From assembly GCA_019163175.1 (NCBI GenBank), contig JAFLKN010000047.1, positions 1 to 64,000 on the forward strand: a stretch of 64,000 nt of DNA. The letters are read 5' to 3'. Positions 32,390 through 41,315 of the stretch are shown here, piece by piece (the first letter of the stretch is position 1; every line of letters begins with the position of its first letter). Origin of the DNA: Prolixibacteraceae bacterium. GTDB lineage: Bacteria > Bacteroidota > Bacteroidia > Bacteroidales > Prolixibacteraceae. The position numbers and the translations under genes are program-made. The notes beneath the pieces were generated by a model. The model made no database searches. It worked only from the letters and a program-made list of their open reading frames with translations, and was not told where the DNA came from.

Positions 32390-34963
32390 ATGGCATTGGA
32401 TTTAAAATCATCAAAATTTCAAGGATTGAGTGAAGAGGCCGTAAAAGCTAAAATTGCAAAAGAAGGCTACAACGAATTGCCCTCCTCGAAACCAAAAAAC
32501 TTTTTGGCTCTGGCTTGGGGTGTAGCCAAAGAACCCATGTTTTTACTTTTGGTTGCCTGCGGTACTTTGTACCTGATTTTAGGTGATGTTCAGGAAGGAT
32601 TGATGTTGCTCGGTTTTGTTTTCGTGATCATGGGTATAGAATTTTATCAGGAAAAGAAAACGGAAAAAGCGCTGGATGCATTGAAAGATCTGGCTAGTCC
32701 ACGTGCGTTGGTGATACGGGAAGGTATTGAAAAACGAATTGCAGGCCGGGAAGTGGTAACCGACGACCTTATTGTACTTCAGGAAGGCGATCGTGTACCG
32801 GCAGATGCTACGGTTCTGTTTAGCGTTAACCTAATGGCTGACGAATCAATGTTAACAGGTGAATCGGTTTCAGTGCGTAAATCGGAATGGAATGGTACCG
32901 ATAAAAATATTATACCTGGAGGCGATGATCTTCCATTTGTGTATTCCGGATCGATGATTGTGCAAGGAAACGGGATTGTGAAAGTTACTGCCATAGGACC
33001 GAATACTGAAATCGGGAAAATTGGGAAAGCACTGGATTCGGTGGTCGAAGAGCCAACCAAATTGAAAACAGAAATGGCGACTTTGGTTAAACGGCTGGCG
33101 ATTATTGGAATTTCGCTTTGTGTTTTAGTTATTATAGTCTTCACGCTCACTCGCGGCGATTTACTTAAGGGTTTTCTGGCAGGAATTACGTTGGCAATGG
33201 CCATGTTGCCCGAAGAATTTCCGGTAGTCCTGACTGTTTTTATGGCACTTGGAGCATGGCGAATGTCGAAGAAAAACGTACTGACTCGAAAACCATCGGC
33301 TGTTGAAACACTCGGATCTGCAACTGTTTTGTGTACGGATAAAACAGGTACACTGACGCAGAATAAAATGACAGTTACCCAACTTTTCAACGGGAAAAAC
33401 TTTCATACAGTCAGCAAATTGAATGGATTTCACGATGGATTTCACGAAATAATTGAATACGGAATTTTGTCAAGCCAAACCAATCCGTTCGACCCAATGG
33501 AACGCGCCATCACCAACATGGGAGAAGCATTCCTGAAAAATACTGAGCACATTCATACCGACTGGCAAATGGTAAAAGAATATCCATTGTCGAAAGATTT
33601 ACTGGCCATGTCGCGTGTTTTCACTGATGTGCCCAATAAGCTCCAAACCATTGCTGCCAAGGGTGCTCCTGAAGCGATTTTTGAACTCTGTCACCTTTCG
33701 GCAGATAAAAATACTGAAATGGCTAAAGCTGTTGGTGAAATGGCTTCGCAAGGATTACGTGTACTGGGCGTTGCAAAAGGTACTGTTGCGCAAGGTAACC
33801 TTCCTGAAATTCAGCACGATTTTGATTTCGAACTGATTGGACTCATCGGGCTTTCCGATCCAATTCGCGAAACTGTTCCAAAGGCAGTAAGTGAATGTTA
33901 CCACGCCGGAATTCGGGTGATCATGATTACTGGCGACTATCCGGTAACTGCCATGAATATTGCGCGCGAAATTGGGTTGAAAAATTACGAAGTTTCAATT
34001 AGTGGTACCGAACTTCAGGCAATGACCGAAGATGAACTCTGCGAACGTATCAAAGATGTGAATGTATTTGCACGGGTTGTTCCGGAGCAAAAACTAAAAA
34101 TTGTAAATGCACTGAAACGTAACGGCGAAATTGTGGCAATGACCGGCGATGGAGTAAATGACGCTCCAGCACTGAAGGCAGCCAACATCGGAATTGCCAT
34201 GGGCGAAAAAGGCACCGATGTGGCCCGCGAAGCTTCTTCGCTGGTTTTGATGGACGATAATTTTGCTTCAATAGTTGGAGCCGTAAAAATGGGACGGCGC
34301 ATATTCGACAATCTGCAAAAAGCTTTGGGTTACATTTTTGCTATCCATGTGCCCATTGCAGGGCTTTCATTAATTCCTGTATTTTTTAAAGACTTACCAC
34401 TTTTACTTTGGCCTGTGCACATTGTATTTCTTGAACTGATTATCGATCCGGCTTGCTCTGTTATTTTTGAAGCCGAGAAAGAAGAGAAAAATGTAATGAA
34501 CCGTCCACCAAAAGATATTAACGAGCCCTTTTTTGGTGCAAGCAAAATTTGGCTAAGCTGCACGCAGGGAATTGGAATACTGGCTATCGTATTTGCGGTA
34601 TATTTCTTTGGATTAAGAATGGAATATTCCGAAAAAGAAGTTCGGGCGTTAGCCTTTACCACCCTGATTGCAGCCAATATCGCGGTTATTCTTTCTAACC
34701 GCTCGTGGACACGCAACATTTTTCAGATCCTTCGAACCTCAAATAAAACCGTAAAATATGTAGTTGGCGGCGCTACTTTTTTCCTGATTCTGATTCTGAA
34801 TGTACCTTTCCTTCTGGAGCTGTTTCAGTTTGAAAAAATCAGTCTAAATGAAACATTAGTCTGCATCCTGGCTGGATTTTCCTGTATTGTATGGTTTGAA
34901 CTCTATAAAGTATTTACAAATAGGAAAAAGCTTATTCAAATATTTCCCAGAGCGCTGAATTAA
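32390..34963 (+). CDS. P-type cation-transporting ATPase (P2-like)
   Basis: 857 residues. Cytoplasmic actuator motif MLTGES, phosphorylation site Asp317 in CTDKTGTLTQNKM, ITGDYPVTAMNIAREIGL and hinge MTGDGVNDAPALKAANIGIAMG. The M4 motif is LPEEFPVVLTVF instead of PEGL of SERCA-type calcium pumps; the N-terminus (LSEEAVKAKIAKEGYNELP) and C-terminal six-helix membrane region are of P2 type. The N domain is short. Exports or exchanges a cation, possibly Ca2+ or Mn2+, but the changed M4 motif makes the ion uncertain. Preceded by AGGAGATTACAGC before the ATG. Control by the upstream MarR protein is supported by a shared operator. Confidence 0.88.
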   Translation: MALDLKSSKFQGLSEEAVKAKIAKEGYNELPSSKPKNFLALAWGVAKEPMFLLLVACGTLYLILGDVQEGLMLLGFVFVIMGIEFYQEKKTEKALDALKDLASPRALVIREGIEKRIAGREVVTDDLIVLQEGDRVPADATVLFSVNLMADESMLTGESVSVRKSEWNGTDKNIIPGGDDLPFVYSGSMIVQGNGIVKVTAIGPNTEIGKIGKALDSVVEEPTKLKTEMATLVKRLAIIGISLCVLVIIVFTLTRGDLLKGFLAGITLAMAMLPEEFPVVLTVFMALGAWRMSKKNVLTRKPSAVETLGSATVLCTDKTGTLTQNKMTVTQLFNGKNFHTVSKLNGFHDGFHEIIEYGILSSQTNPFDPMERAITNMGEAFLKNTEHIHTDWQMVKEYPLSKDLLAMSRVFTDVPNKLQTIAAKGAPEAIFELCHLSADKNTEMAKAVGEMASQGLRVLGVAKGTVAQGNLPEIQHDFDFELIGLIGLSDPIRETVPKAVSECYHAGIRVIMITGDYPVTAMNIAREIGLKNYEVSISGTELQAMTEDELCERIKDVNVFARVVPEQKLKIVNALKRNGEIVAMTGDGVNDAPALKAANIGIAMGEKGTDVAREASSLVLMDDNFASIVGAVKMGRRIFDNLQKALGYIFAIHVPIAGLSLIPVFFKDLPLLLWPVHIVFLELIIDPACSVIFEAEKEEKNVMNRPPKDINEPFFGASKIWLSCTQGIGILAIVFAVYFFGLRMEYSEKEVRALAFTTLIAANIAVILSNRSWTRNIFQILRTSNKTVKYVVGGATFFLILILNVPFLLELFQFEKISLNETLVCILAGFSCIVWFELYKVFTNRKKLIQIFPRALN

Positions 34964-35054
34964 ATAATATCTTCAGAAAATCGACTTAGCCATAAAGCCA
35001 CAAAAGCTATAAATGCGAGCGTAAGTATATTGTGCCCCACAGCAGTAAAATGGT

Positions 35055-35086
35055 TCTGAAACATTCGAAAAAAATAAATATATTTG
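35055..35086 (+). promoter_or_regulatory. Candidate promoter of the 135-residue protein
   Basis: TCTG (35055-35058, one mismatch to TTTG), 20-nt spacer and TATATTTG (35079-35086) upstream of the ATG at 35106. Confidence 0.5.
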
Positions 35087-35105
35087 GCGGCTGAAAAAGA
35101 AATAC

Positions 35106-35513
35106 ATGAGTTTTAAAAAATACATATCAAAAAGCTTTATCCTGCGACTGAGCCTGCTACTTGCATTGGTTGGTGCAGCAGCTCTATTCGATATGTATCA
35201 GGCAGCCAACCAAAAGTTATCTGAAAAAATCAGTAATATACCGACTCCTGATGATGCCGAAGCCAACAAAATGTTCTTCTGCAATCAGGTTCCAACTTAT
35301 AATTTAAAAACTGCCGGAACTGAATTTTCTGTTCGTTTTCGTTTTGCTTGTACCCAAGATAAATTTTTATTGAAATACTATAATCTACGAACATTCCAGC
35401 TGATGAAAGCGGAACGCTTTCATTCAACTTTTTCAGAATTTTACTCGTTTCATTCCCTTCCATTTAACCGGGTTCTCTACGCAAGTCCCGACGACACGCC
35501 TCCTTTAGTTTAA
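35106..35513 (+). CDS. Hypothetical membrane-anchored protein
   Basis: 135 residues with one N-terminal hydrophobic helix (residues about 12-30, LRLSLLLALVGAAALFDMY) that could be an anchor or uncleaved signal. The rest is polar with two cysteines (FFCNQVP, FACTQDKF) and no domain I recognise. It has its own TAnnTTTG promoter and is followed by an 11-bp direct repeat before secDF. Base composition is like the neighbours. Possibly a small periplasmic protein; no function can be assigned. Confidence 0.55.
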   Translation: MSFKKYISKSFILRLSLLLALVGAAALFDMYQAANQKLSEKISNIPTPDDAEANKMFFCNQVPTYNLKTAGTEFSVRFRFACTQDKFLLKYYNLRTFQLMKAERFHSTFSEFYSFHSLPFNRVLYASPDDTPPLV

Positions 35514-35515
35514 TT

Positions 35516-35539
35516 CAAATTGATCAGACAAATTGATCA
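35516..35539. repeat. 11-bp direct repeat upstream of secDF
   Basis: CAAATTGATCA at 35516-35526 and 35529-35539, a 13-nt period, just after the stop codon of the preceding gene and about 110 nt before the secDF start. Each unit contains the TGATCA palindrome. Candidate regulator-binding site. Confidence 0.5.
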
Positions 35540-35649
35540 TTGCGCCAAAACGAAATGCGTTTGGAGGATCTTAGAGATGGATTAAGCATCACATCTAAAG
35601 TGAAAAATAAATATAAATAACTAATAATAAACAATTTAAATTTTACAAC

Positions 35650-38625
35650 ATGCAGAACAAAGGTGCAATTAGACTTTTTGCAATACTCCTTGGTTTGATT
35701 TGTGTTTATCAGCTGATGTTTACCTTCAAGGCAAGCCAGGTTGAAAAAGCAGCCAAAGAATTTGCGAAGGGCGACAAACAAAAAGAACTGATGTATCTTG
35801 ACTCAATGTCAAGCGAAGTAGTTTACAATTTATTAGGTCTTCGTAAATACACATTCAAAGAAGTAAAAGAACTTGAACTTGGTCTTGGACTTGACTTACA
35901 GGGTGGTATGAACGTTACTCTTGAAGTTTCAGTTGTTGATCTGGTTAAATCATTGTCAAATTTCAGTAAGGATTCAACCTTTAACAGCGCCATCAAACTA
36001 GCTCTTGAGAAACAGAAAAACAGTCAGGAAGATTTTGTAACTCTTTTTGGAAAGGCTTTCGAAGAAGTATCTCCAAGCGGAAAACTGGCTTCAATCTTCA
36101 ATACACTTGAATTAAAAGATCAGATTAAATACAACTCCACCAACGGTGAAGTATTGGATGTGTTGCGCAAAGAAACAAAAGTTGCTATCGACAATTCATT
36201 CAATATTATTCGTACCCGTATCGACCGTTTTGGTGTAGCTCAGCCAAATATTCAGCCACTGCAAACTGCAGGCCGCATCCTGGTTGAACTTCCAGGTATT
36301 GACGATCCGAAACGTGTTCGGAAACTGCTGCAGGGAACTGCAAACCTTGAATTCTGGGAAACTTACGACAACAGTGAAGTTTACCAGTATCTGGCTCAGG
36401 CCAATCAGAAAATTGCAGAAATTCAGGCGATTAAAACTCAGACTTCAGTAACATCTACTGATACTACGGCACAAGCTGCAACAAAACCAGCAAACAGTTT
36501 GCTTAACGAATTAGATAATAAAGCAAAAACTGATACCAGTGCTACTGCCCAAACCGCGGATATGAAGAAACAGTTTCCACTGTTTTCAATCTTACAACCT
36601 AGAGCAACCCCACAGGGTCAATTGTATCCCGGAGCTGCAGTAGGTACATCTCACTTTAAAGATACTGCTACCGTAAACAGCTATTTGAAATTAGACCAGG
36701 TTAAGGCGGTATTGCCACGCAACCTGACTTTCAAATGGACTGCAAAAGCCGAAGATAAAGCTGAAAATTTCTTCACTTTAGTTGCGATTAAAGTTACAAG
36801 CCGCGATGGCCGAGCTCCACTTGAAGGGGATGTAATAACTGACGCACGTCAGGATTACGCTGACATGGGTAGCCGTCCGGAAGTTAGTATGAGTATGAAT
36901 AGTGAAGGGGCCAAAATCTGGGCTCGTTTGACTAAAGACAATGTGGGCAAATCAATCGCTATCGTTCTCGATGGTTATGTACGCTCGTATCCAAATGTAA
37001 ACGGTGAAATTACCGGAGGTCGTTCATCAATTACAGGTTTGGAAAGTATTGAAGAGGCAAAGGATTTGGCAAACATTCTGAAATCAGGTAAAATGCCTGC
37101 ACCTGCAATTATCATTGATGAATACGTTGTTGGTCCGTCATTAGGTCGCGAAGCCATTAGCAGTGGTATGTGGTCCTTCCTGATTGCATTCCTTTTGGTA
37201 TTGGGTTACATGCTGTTCTTCTACAGTAAAAAAGCGGGTTTAGCTGCCAACATTGCTCTTGTGGTAAATGTATTCTTCCTGATTGGTGTTTTGGCTTCTA
37301 TTGGAGCCGTATTAACATTGCCTGGTATCGCAGGTATTGTGCTTACTATGGGTATGGCGGTGGATGCCAACGTGCTAATTTACGAACGTGTTCAGGAGGA
37401 AATGATTGCTGGAAAGTCTTTGCGGCTCGCTATAACCGATGGATACAATGCAGCCTACTCGGCAATTATCGACGGACAGGTAACGACTCTTTTAACAGGT
37501 ATCGTACTTTATATCTTTGGATCAGGTCCAATCAAAGGTTTCGCAACAACATTGATTATTGGTATTCTTACTTCATTATTCACTGCAATCTTCATCTCCC
37601 GTTTGATTTTCGAACGTCAGTTAAGCAAAAACAAGGATATCACTTTTACCACCAAAGCTACAAGCCATTGGTTACGTAAAGCAAAAATTCCATTCCTCGA
37701 AAAACGCAAATTATTCTATGGTATTTCTGGAGTATTAATCGTTATTTCTCTGATCTCATTCGTTGTACGTGGATTCCATTCAGGTATTGATTTCAAAGGA
37801 GGTCGTACTTATGTAGTGCGTTTTGATAAGGACGTAAAAGTAGCAGAGGTTCAAAATGCCTTAACTGCTGCTTTCAATCAGGCTCCTGAAGTTAAAACAT
37901 ATGGTAATGCCAATCAGGTTCGCATTACTACAACGTATAAGATTGAAGACATGAGTATAACTGTTGACAATGAAGTCGAAAATCTTATGTACGAAGGGCT
38001 TAAGAAGGCAGGTTATATTGGCGATGTTTCGATTGACACATTTATCAAGGTTAACCGGATGAGTTCTCAGAAAGTAGGTCCAACGATTTCCGATGACATT
38101 AAGAAAGATGCTGCATTGGCTATTTTCTTTTCATTGCTTATGATCTTCCTTTACATTTTGGTTCGTTTCAGCAACTGGCAATATGGTTTGGGTGGTGTAC
38201 TTGCACTTGCACACGACTCCATTATCACCATGGGGGCATTCTCGCTGTTCTACGGAATTTTGCCTTTCAATTTGGAAATTGACCAGGCATTTATTGCGGC
38301 AATTCTAACGATTATCGGGTATTCGATTAACGATACTGTAATCGTTTACGACCGTATCCGTGAATACCTGCACCTGTATCCAAAACGCTCGCTAGCTGAG
38401 AATATGGATAAAGCAATGAACTCAACTCTTCGTCGTACTTTCAGTACTTCATTAACCGTATTAATCGTGTTATTTGCTATCTTCCTTTTTGGAGGAACTT
38501 CAATTCAGGGCTTTACCTTTGCTCTTTTAATTGGTGTTGGTGTTGGAACTTATTCTTCGGTATTTGTTGCTGCTCCATTGGTTTATGACACAATCAGAAA
38601 AGTAAAAAAAGTGGATAAATTGTAA
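35650..38625 (+). CDS. secDF: Fused protein translocase subunit SecDF
   Basis: 991 residues with SecD and SecF fused in one chain, the usual arrangement in Bacteroidota. SecD part: first helix (IRLFAILLGLICVYQLMF), LGLDLQGGMNVTLEV, large periplasmic domain with a low-complexity insert (about residues 255-300, TSVTSTDTTAQAATKPANS), then DVITDARQDYADMG and the RND helices (AGIVLTMGMAVDANVLIYERVQEE). SecF part from about residue 690: GIDFKGGRTYVVRF, VGPTISDDIKKDAALAI, and IGYSINDTVIVYDRIRE. Uses the proton motive force to complete protein export through SecYEG in the inner membrane. A terminator follows. Confidence 0.95.
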   Translation: MQNKGAIRLFAILLGLICVYQLMFTFKASQVEKAAKEFAKGDKQKELMYLDSMSSEVVYNLLGLRKYTFKEVKELELGLGLDLQGGMNVTLEVSVVDLVKSLSNFSKDSTFNSAIKLALEKQKNSQEDFVTLFGKAFEEVSPSGKLASIFNTLELKDQIKYNSTNGEVLDVLRKETKVAIDNSFNIIRTRIDRFGVAQPNIQPLQTAGRILVELPGIDDPKRVRKLLQGTANLEFWETYDNSEVYQYLAQANQKIAEIQAIKTQTSVTSTDTTAQAATKPANSLLNELDNKAKTDTSATAQTADMKKQFPLFSILQPRATPQGQLYPGAAVGTSHFKDTATVNSYLKLDQVKAVLPRNLTFKWTAKAEDKAENFFTLVAIKVTSRDGRAPLEGDVITDARQDYADMGSRPEVSMSMNSEGAKIWARLTKDNVGKSIAIVLDGYVRSYPNVNGEITGGRSSITGLESIEEAKDLANILKSGKMPAPAIIIDEYVVGPSLGREAISSGMWSFLIAFLLVLGYMLFFYSKKAGLAANIALVVNVFFLIGVLASIGAVLTLPGIAGIVLTMGMAVDANVLIYERVQEEMIAGKSLRLAITDGYNAAYSAIIDGQVTTLLTGIVLYIFGSGPIKGFATTLIIGILTSLFTAIFISRLIFERQLSKNKDITFTTKATSHWLRKAKIPFLEKRKLFYGISGVLIVISLISFVVRGFHSGIDFKGGRTYVVRFDKDVKVAEVQNALTAAFNQAPEVKTYGNANQVRITTTYKIEDMSITVDNEVENLMYEGLKKAGYIGDVSIDTFIKVNRMSSQKVGPTISDDIKKDAALAIFFSLLMIFLYILVRFSNWQYGLGGVLALAHDSIITMGAFSLFYGILPFNLEIDQAFIAAILTIIGYSINDTVIVYDRIREYLHLYPKRSLAENMDKAMNSTLRRTFSTSLTVLIVLFAIFLFGGTSIQGFTFALLIGVGVGTYSSVFVAAPLVYDTIRKVKKVDKL

Positions 38626-38645
38626 AAATCCGCTTAAAATAATTC

Positions 38646-38697
38646 GAAGCAGGGGTTTCATTCTTCACATGATGAATGGGGCTCCTGCTTCTTTTTA
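38646..38697 (+). terminator. Terminator after secDF
   Basis: GAAGCAGG (38646-38653) pairs with CCTGCTTC (38684-38691), with a second inner pairing CATTC/GAATG, followed by TTTTTATG. Confidence 0.75.
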
Positions 38698-38724
38698 TGA
38701 TGATCCAAACTTCTTAACGGTTCT

Positions 38725-38757
38725 GTTGCCGTTGTGGTGAACAAGTTTGTATATTTG
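38725..38757 (+). promoter_or_regulatory. Promoter of tatA
   Basis: GTTG (38725-38728, one mismatch to TTTG), 21-nt spacer and TATATTTG (38750-38757). The expected start near 38764 lies after an upstream in-frame start and so supports the ATG at 38797. Confidence 0.6.
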
Positions 38758-38796
38758 CTGAGTTTTTTTTCAGACCAACTAATTAATTTAAAAGTT

Positions 38797-39132
38797 ATGG
38801 GTGGAGGTGAGATAGTATTAATCATTTTTGTAGCCTTGCTGTTCTTTGGATCGAAGGCTATTCCTGATATTGCCAAAACGCTGGGCAAGGCCATGCGCGA
38901 ATTTCAAAAAGCAACGAACGAGATAAAACGTGAGATTAACGAAAGTGGCGGCATTGGCGATGAAATCAAAGATCTCAAATCAACAATTCAGGGAGCGAAA
39001 AGTGATATTCAGGATGGTGTTCGTACACATACCAGCGATATTGAAAAAGATATTCAGGAAATTAAAAGCGATGTTACAACCGGTACTCAAAACATTTCCA
39101 GTACCATTACCAACGAGGCCAAAATGGATTAA
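38797..39132 (+). CDS. tatA: Twin-arginine translocase subunit TatA/TatB
   Basis: 111 residues from ATG 38797 (MGGGEIVLIIFVALLFFGSKAIPDIAKTLG split here as MGGGEIVLII and FFGSKAIPDIAKTLGKAM). One N-terminal helix, the FG hinge, an amphipathic helix (KAMREFQKATNEIKREI) and a polar C-terminal tail rich in DI repeats. Forms the channel or TatB-like part of the Tat system at the inner membrane; it would export the Tat-signal oxidoreductase at 29277 among others. TatC is not in view. Whether it is TatA or TatB cannot be settled by sequence alone. Confidence 0.88.
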   Translation: MGGGEIVLIIFVALLFFGSKAIPDIAKTLGKAMREFQKATNEIKREINESGGIGDEIKDLKSTIQGAKSDIQDGVRTHTSDIEKDIQEIKSDVTTGTQNISSTITNEAKMD

Positions 39133-39205
39133 GTGGTTATAAATCCTTTTTTACCTAAACCAAGCTACCTACCCCAACGACCAAACACGCAAAAAATCTC
39201 AACGA

Positions 39206-39859
39206 TTGATTAAAGTTGAAAAAATAACAAAGTCATTTGGCGAACTTCAGGTTTTGAAGGGAATTGATCTAAACGTCCCCAAAGGAAAACTTTATTCGAT
39301 TGTTGGACCAAGCGGAGCTGGAAAAACAACCCTGCTACAGATTATTGGCACATTGAGCCAGCCTGCTTCCGGAAAAATATTCATCAACGGACAAAATATT
39401 TCGGCCATGAACGAGCGGCAACTGTCCGACTTCAGAAACCGACAAATTGGTTTTGTATTCCAGTTTCATTATTTACTTCCCGAATTCTCTGCCCTCGAAA
39501 ATGTGTGCATTCCTGCTTTTATTGCAAAAACCCCAAAGAAGGAAGCCGAACAAAAGGCACGCGAATACCTCGATTTTTTGGGTTTATCGCATCGTCTCAA
39601 TCACAAACCAGGCGAACTTTCGGGAGGGGAACGCCAACGTGTTGCCGTGGCTCGTGCGCTAATAAATAATCCGGCAGTTATCCTGGCCGACGAACCTTCA
39701 GGAAACCTCGACACGAAAAATCGTCAGGATTTGCACGACCTGTTTTTTACCTTGCGCGATCAGTTCAACCAGACACTCGTTATAGTCACACACGACGAGA
39801 GTTTTGCAGCCCAAAGCGATTCCATTATCCGAATGAAAGATGGACTTATCGAATCGTGA
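39206..39859 (+). CDS. lolD: Lipoprotein-releasing ABC transporter ATPase, LolD type
   Basis: 217 residues starting at TTG 39206 ([18 protein letters not shown] follows); there is no in-frame ATG before the conserved core. Walker [10 protein letters not shown] (34-42), Q-loop and the LolD-like segment [18 protein letters not shown], signature [15 protein letters not shown], Walker [13 protein letters not shown] and H-loop VTHD. Pairs with LolC/E permeases to free lipoproteins from the inner membrane; none is adjacent. A MacB-like permease without ATPase lies at 46506, so a partnership is conceivable but unproven. 49 nt before the TIGR02757 gene. Confidence 0.85.
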   Translation: MIKVEKITKSFGELQVLKGIDLNVPKGKLYSIVGPSGAGKTTLLQIIGTLSQPASGKIFINGQNISAMNERQLSDFRNRQIGFVFQFHYLLPEFSALENVCIPAFIAKTPKKEAEQKAREYLDFLGLSHRLNHKPGELSGGERQRVAVARALINNPAVILADEPSGNLDTKNRQDLHDLFFTLRDQFNQTLVIVTHDESFAAQSDSIIRMKDGLIES

Positions 39860-39908
39860 AAGAGTCCAATCGTAGCATTCAGCATTCAAAAAAATCTAAT
39901 CTGTACAA

Positions 39909-40682
39909 ATGATTGACTTACCTGAAAACATCCAATCATTTCTTGACCAGAAAGTTCTCACATTCAATCATTCTACATTTATAGAAACTGACCCGATTCA
40001 GGTTCCGGCACTTTTTGCCAGCAAAGAAAACATTGAAATAGCAGGCTTTTTAGCGGCAACTTTGGCATGGGGACAAAGGCCAACCATCATAAAGAATGCA
40101 CTTAGGCTTATTGCCTGTATGAATAACAATCCCCATGAATACCTTCTAAATACACCGGAAGATGAATGGGATGTATTTCTCGATTTTAAGCATCGCACAT
40201 TTAACGGCATCGATTGTATTTATTTTCTGAAGGCCTTGAAAAATATTTACCTGAATCACGACGGACTGGAGCAGGTTTTCACTCACGGATACCAGAAAGA
40301 CCAAACGATTTCCAGTGCACTGGTGTATTTCCGGAAAGTATTTTTTGAGTTAGAACATGAGCACCGAACGGAGAAGCACGTATCGGATGTTGAGAAAGGC
40401 GCCGCAGCAAAGAGACTCAATATGTATTTGAGATGGCTCGTAAGAACCGATAAGTCAGAAGTCGATTTTGGATTATGGAAGCAAATTCCAGCCTCAGCAT
40501 TGATGTTGCCCCTGGATGTACATACCGGAAATGTGGCCCGCAAATTAGGTCTGCTTACACGTGCCCAAAACGACTGGCGTGCAGTAGAAGAAATTACAGC
40601 GAAACTTAGAGAGTTTGATCCTGAAGACCCTATTAAATATGATTTTGCGCTGTTCGGACTGGGAGTTTTTGAAAAGTTTTAG
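39909..40682 (+). CDS. TIGR02757/DUF2400 family protein
   Basis: 257 residues, cytoplasmic, with family landmarks LAATLAWGQRPTIIKNALR, FNGIDCIYFLKALKNIY, and LPLDVHTGNVARKLGLLTRAQNDW near residue 200. Members are found widely in Bacteroidota and spirochaetes and are distantly reminiscent of helix-hairpin-helix DNA glycosylases; function is not established. Ends near a 40709-40753 hairpin in the convergent gap with the 148-residue gene. Confidence 0.85.
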   Translation: MIDLPENIQSFLDQKVLTFNHSTFIETDPIQVPALFASKENIEIAGFLAATLAWGQRPTIIKNALRLIACMNNNPHEYLLNTPEDEWDVFLDFKHRTFNGIDCIYFLKALKNIYLNHDGLEQVFTHGYQKDQTISSALVYFRKVFFELEHEHRTEKHVSDVEKGAAAKRLNMYLRWLVRTDKSEVDFGLWKQIPASALMLPLDVHTGNVARKLGLLTRAQNDWRAVEEITAKLREFDPEDPIKYDFALFGLGVFEKF

Positions 40683-40708
40683 GAAGTACCATCCTAATTA
40701 TCATTTTT

Positions 40709-40753
40709 GTTTCGTTGGTTCTAAGCTCAATCTCAAATATTCTTAGAAGAAAC
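40709..40753. terminator. Hairpin between convergent genes
   Basis: TTCTAAG pairs with CTTAGAA, with GTTTC/GAAAC outside (a 5-nt bulge on the left). No U-run on the plus strand, so it may act weakly or not at all. Confidence 0.35.
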
Positions 40754-40767
40754 TTCAATTAGGCATA

Positions 40768-41214
40768 CTAAATTAGATTGTCTGAACCGGATTTTATAGA
40801 ATCCAAAACTTGCATAATAAAGAAAGCTTCGCTTTCGGAAAAATGCAACCAAACGAGACAGGGTTCAATTTGTTTAAAATTTTCAATTTCGAGATTCATA
40901 AATTTTCCAAAACCCCTATAAATTTTCAGTAGAAACTCTTGATTTGGAGTACTATATGTGATACCAACCTGAACTTTATTTTTTAACGCAACATTATTCT
41001 TAATGAAGTTCACATAATCGGTTATATCTAAGCGGAATCCTATTGCCGAAGAATGCCTGAAATCAATCAAAACATTAAAATCCGGATTGAACTGCTCCTC
41101 TTTAACAAATGCCAAAGTAAGGTTCATAACATCCGTTATACTGATCTCACCCTGATAATTACAAACAATGAGATTCAGTTCTGGTAAAATTTTGTAAGAA
41201 GTGTACTTTTCCAT
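40768..41214 (-). CDS. Hypothetical STAS-like protein
   Basis: 148 residues, no signal or membrane segment. The pattern NLIVCNYQGEISITDVMNLTLAF, FNVLIDFRHSSAIGF, QVGITYSTPNQEFLLKIY and SEAFFIMQVL looks like the beta-alpha alternation of SpoIIAA/STAS-like folds, with no Ser/Thr phosphorylation motif that I can identify with certainty (DFRHSSA is the nearest). It is a single gene, convergent with TIGR02757. Could be a partner of the phosphatase/kinase pair of the sensor cluster, which lacks an antagonist, but this is speculation. Confidence 0.5.
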   Translation of the reverse strand: MEKYTSYKILPELNLIVCNYQGEISITDVMNLTLAFVKEEQFNPDFNVLIDFRHSSAIGFRLDITDYVNFIKNNVALKNKVQVGITYSTPNQEFLLKIYRGFGKFMNLEIENFKQIEPCLVWLHFSESEAFFIMQVLDSIKSGSDNLI

Positions 41215-41315
41215 TTTTCACATCCCCATCTGCAAATTACGAATTTCATTTTTCAAAAGAAAATATTCGTTATTTTATTTGTCAGATCCTCAACAAATTC
41301 CTGATCGCTAATTAA

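Noticed and set aside
38734-38796. Longer TatA start
   Set aside because: It precedes the predicted transcript start at about 38764 and adds residues before the membrane helix not seen in TatA.
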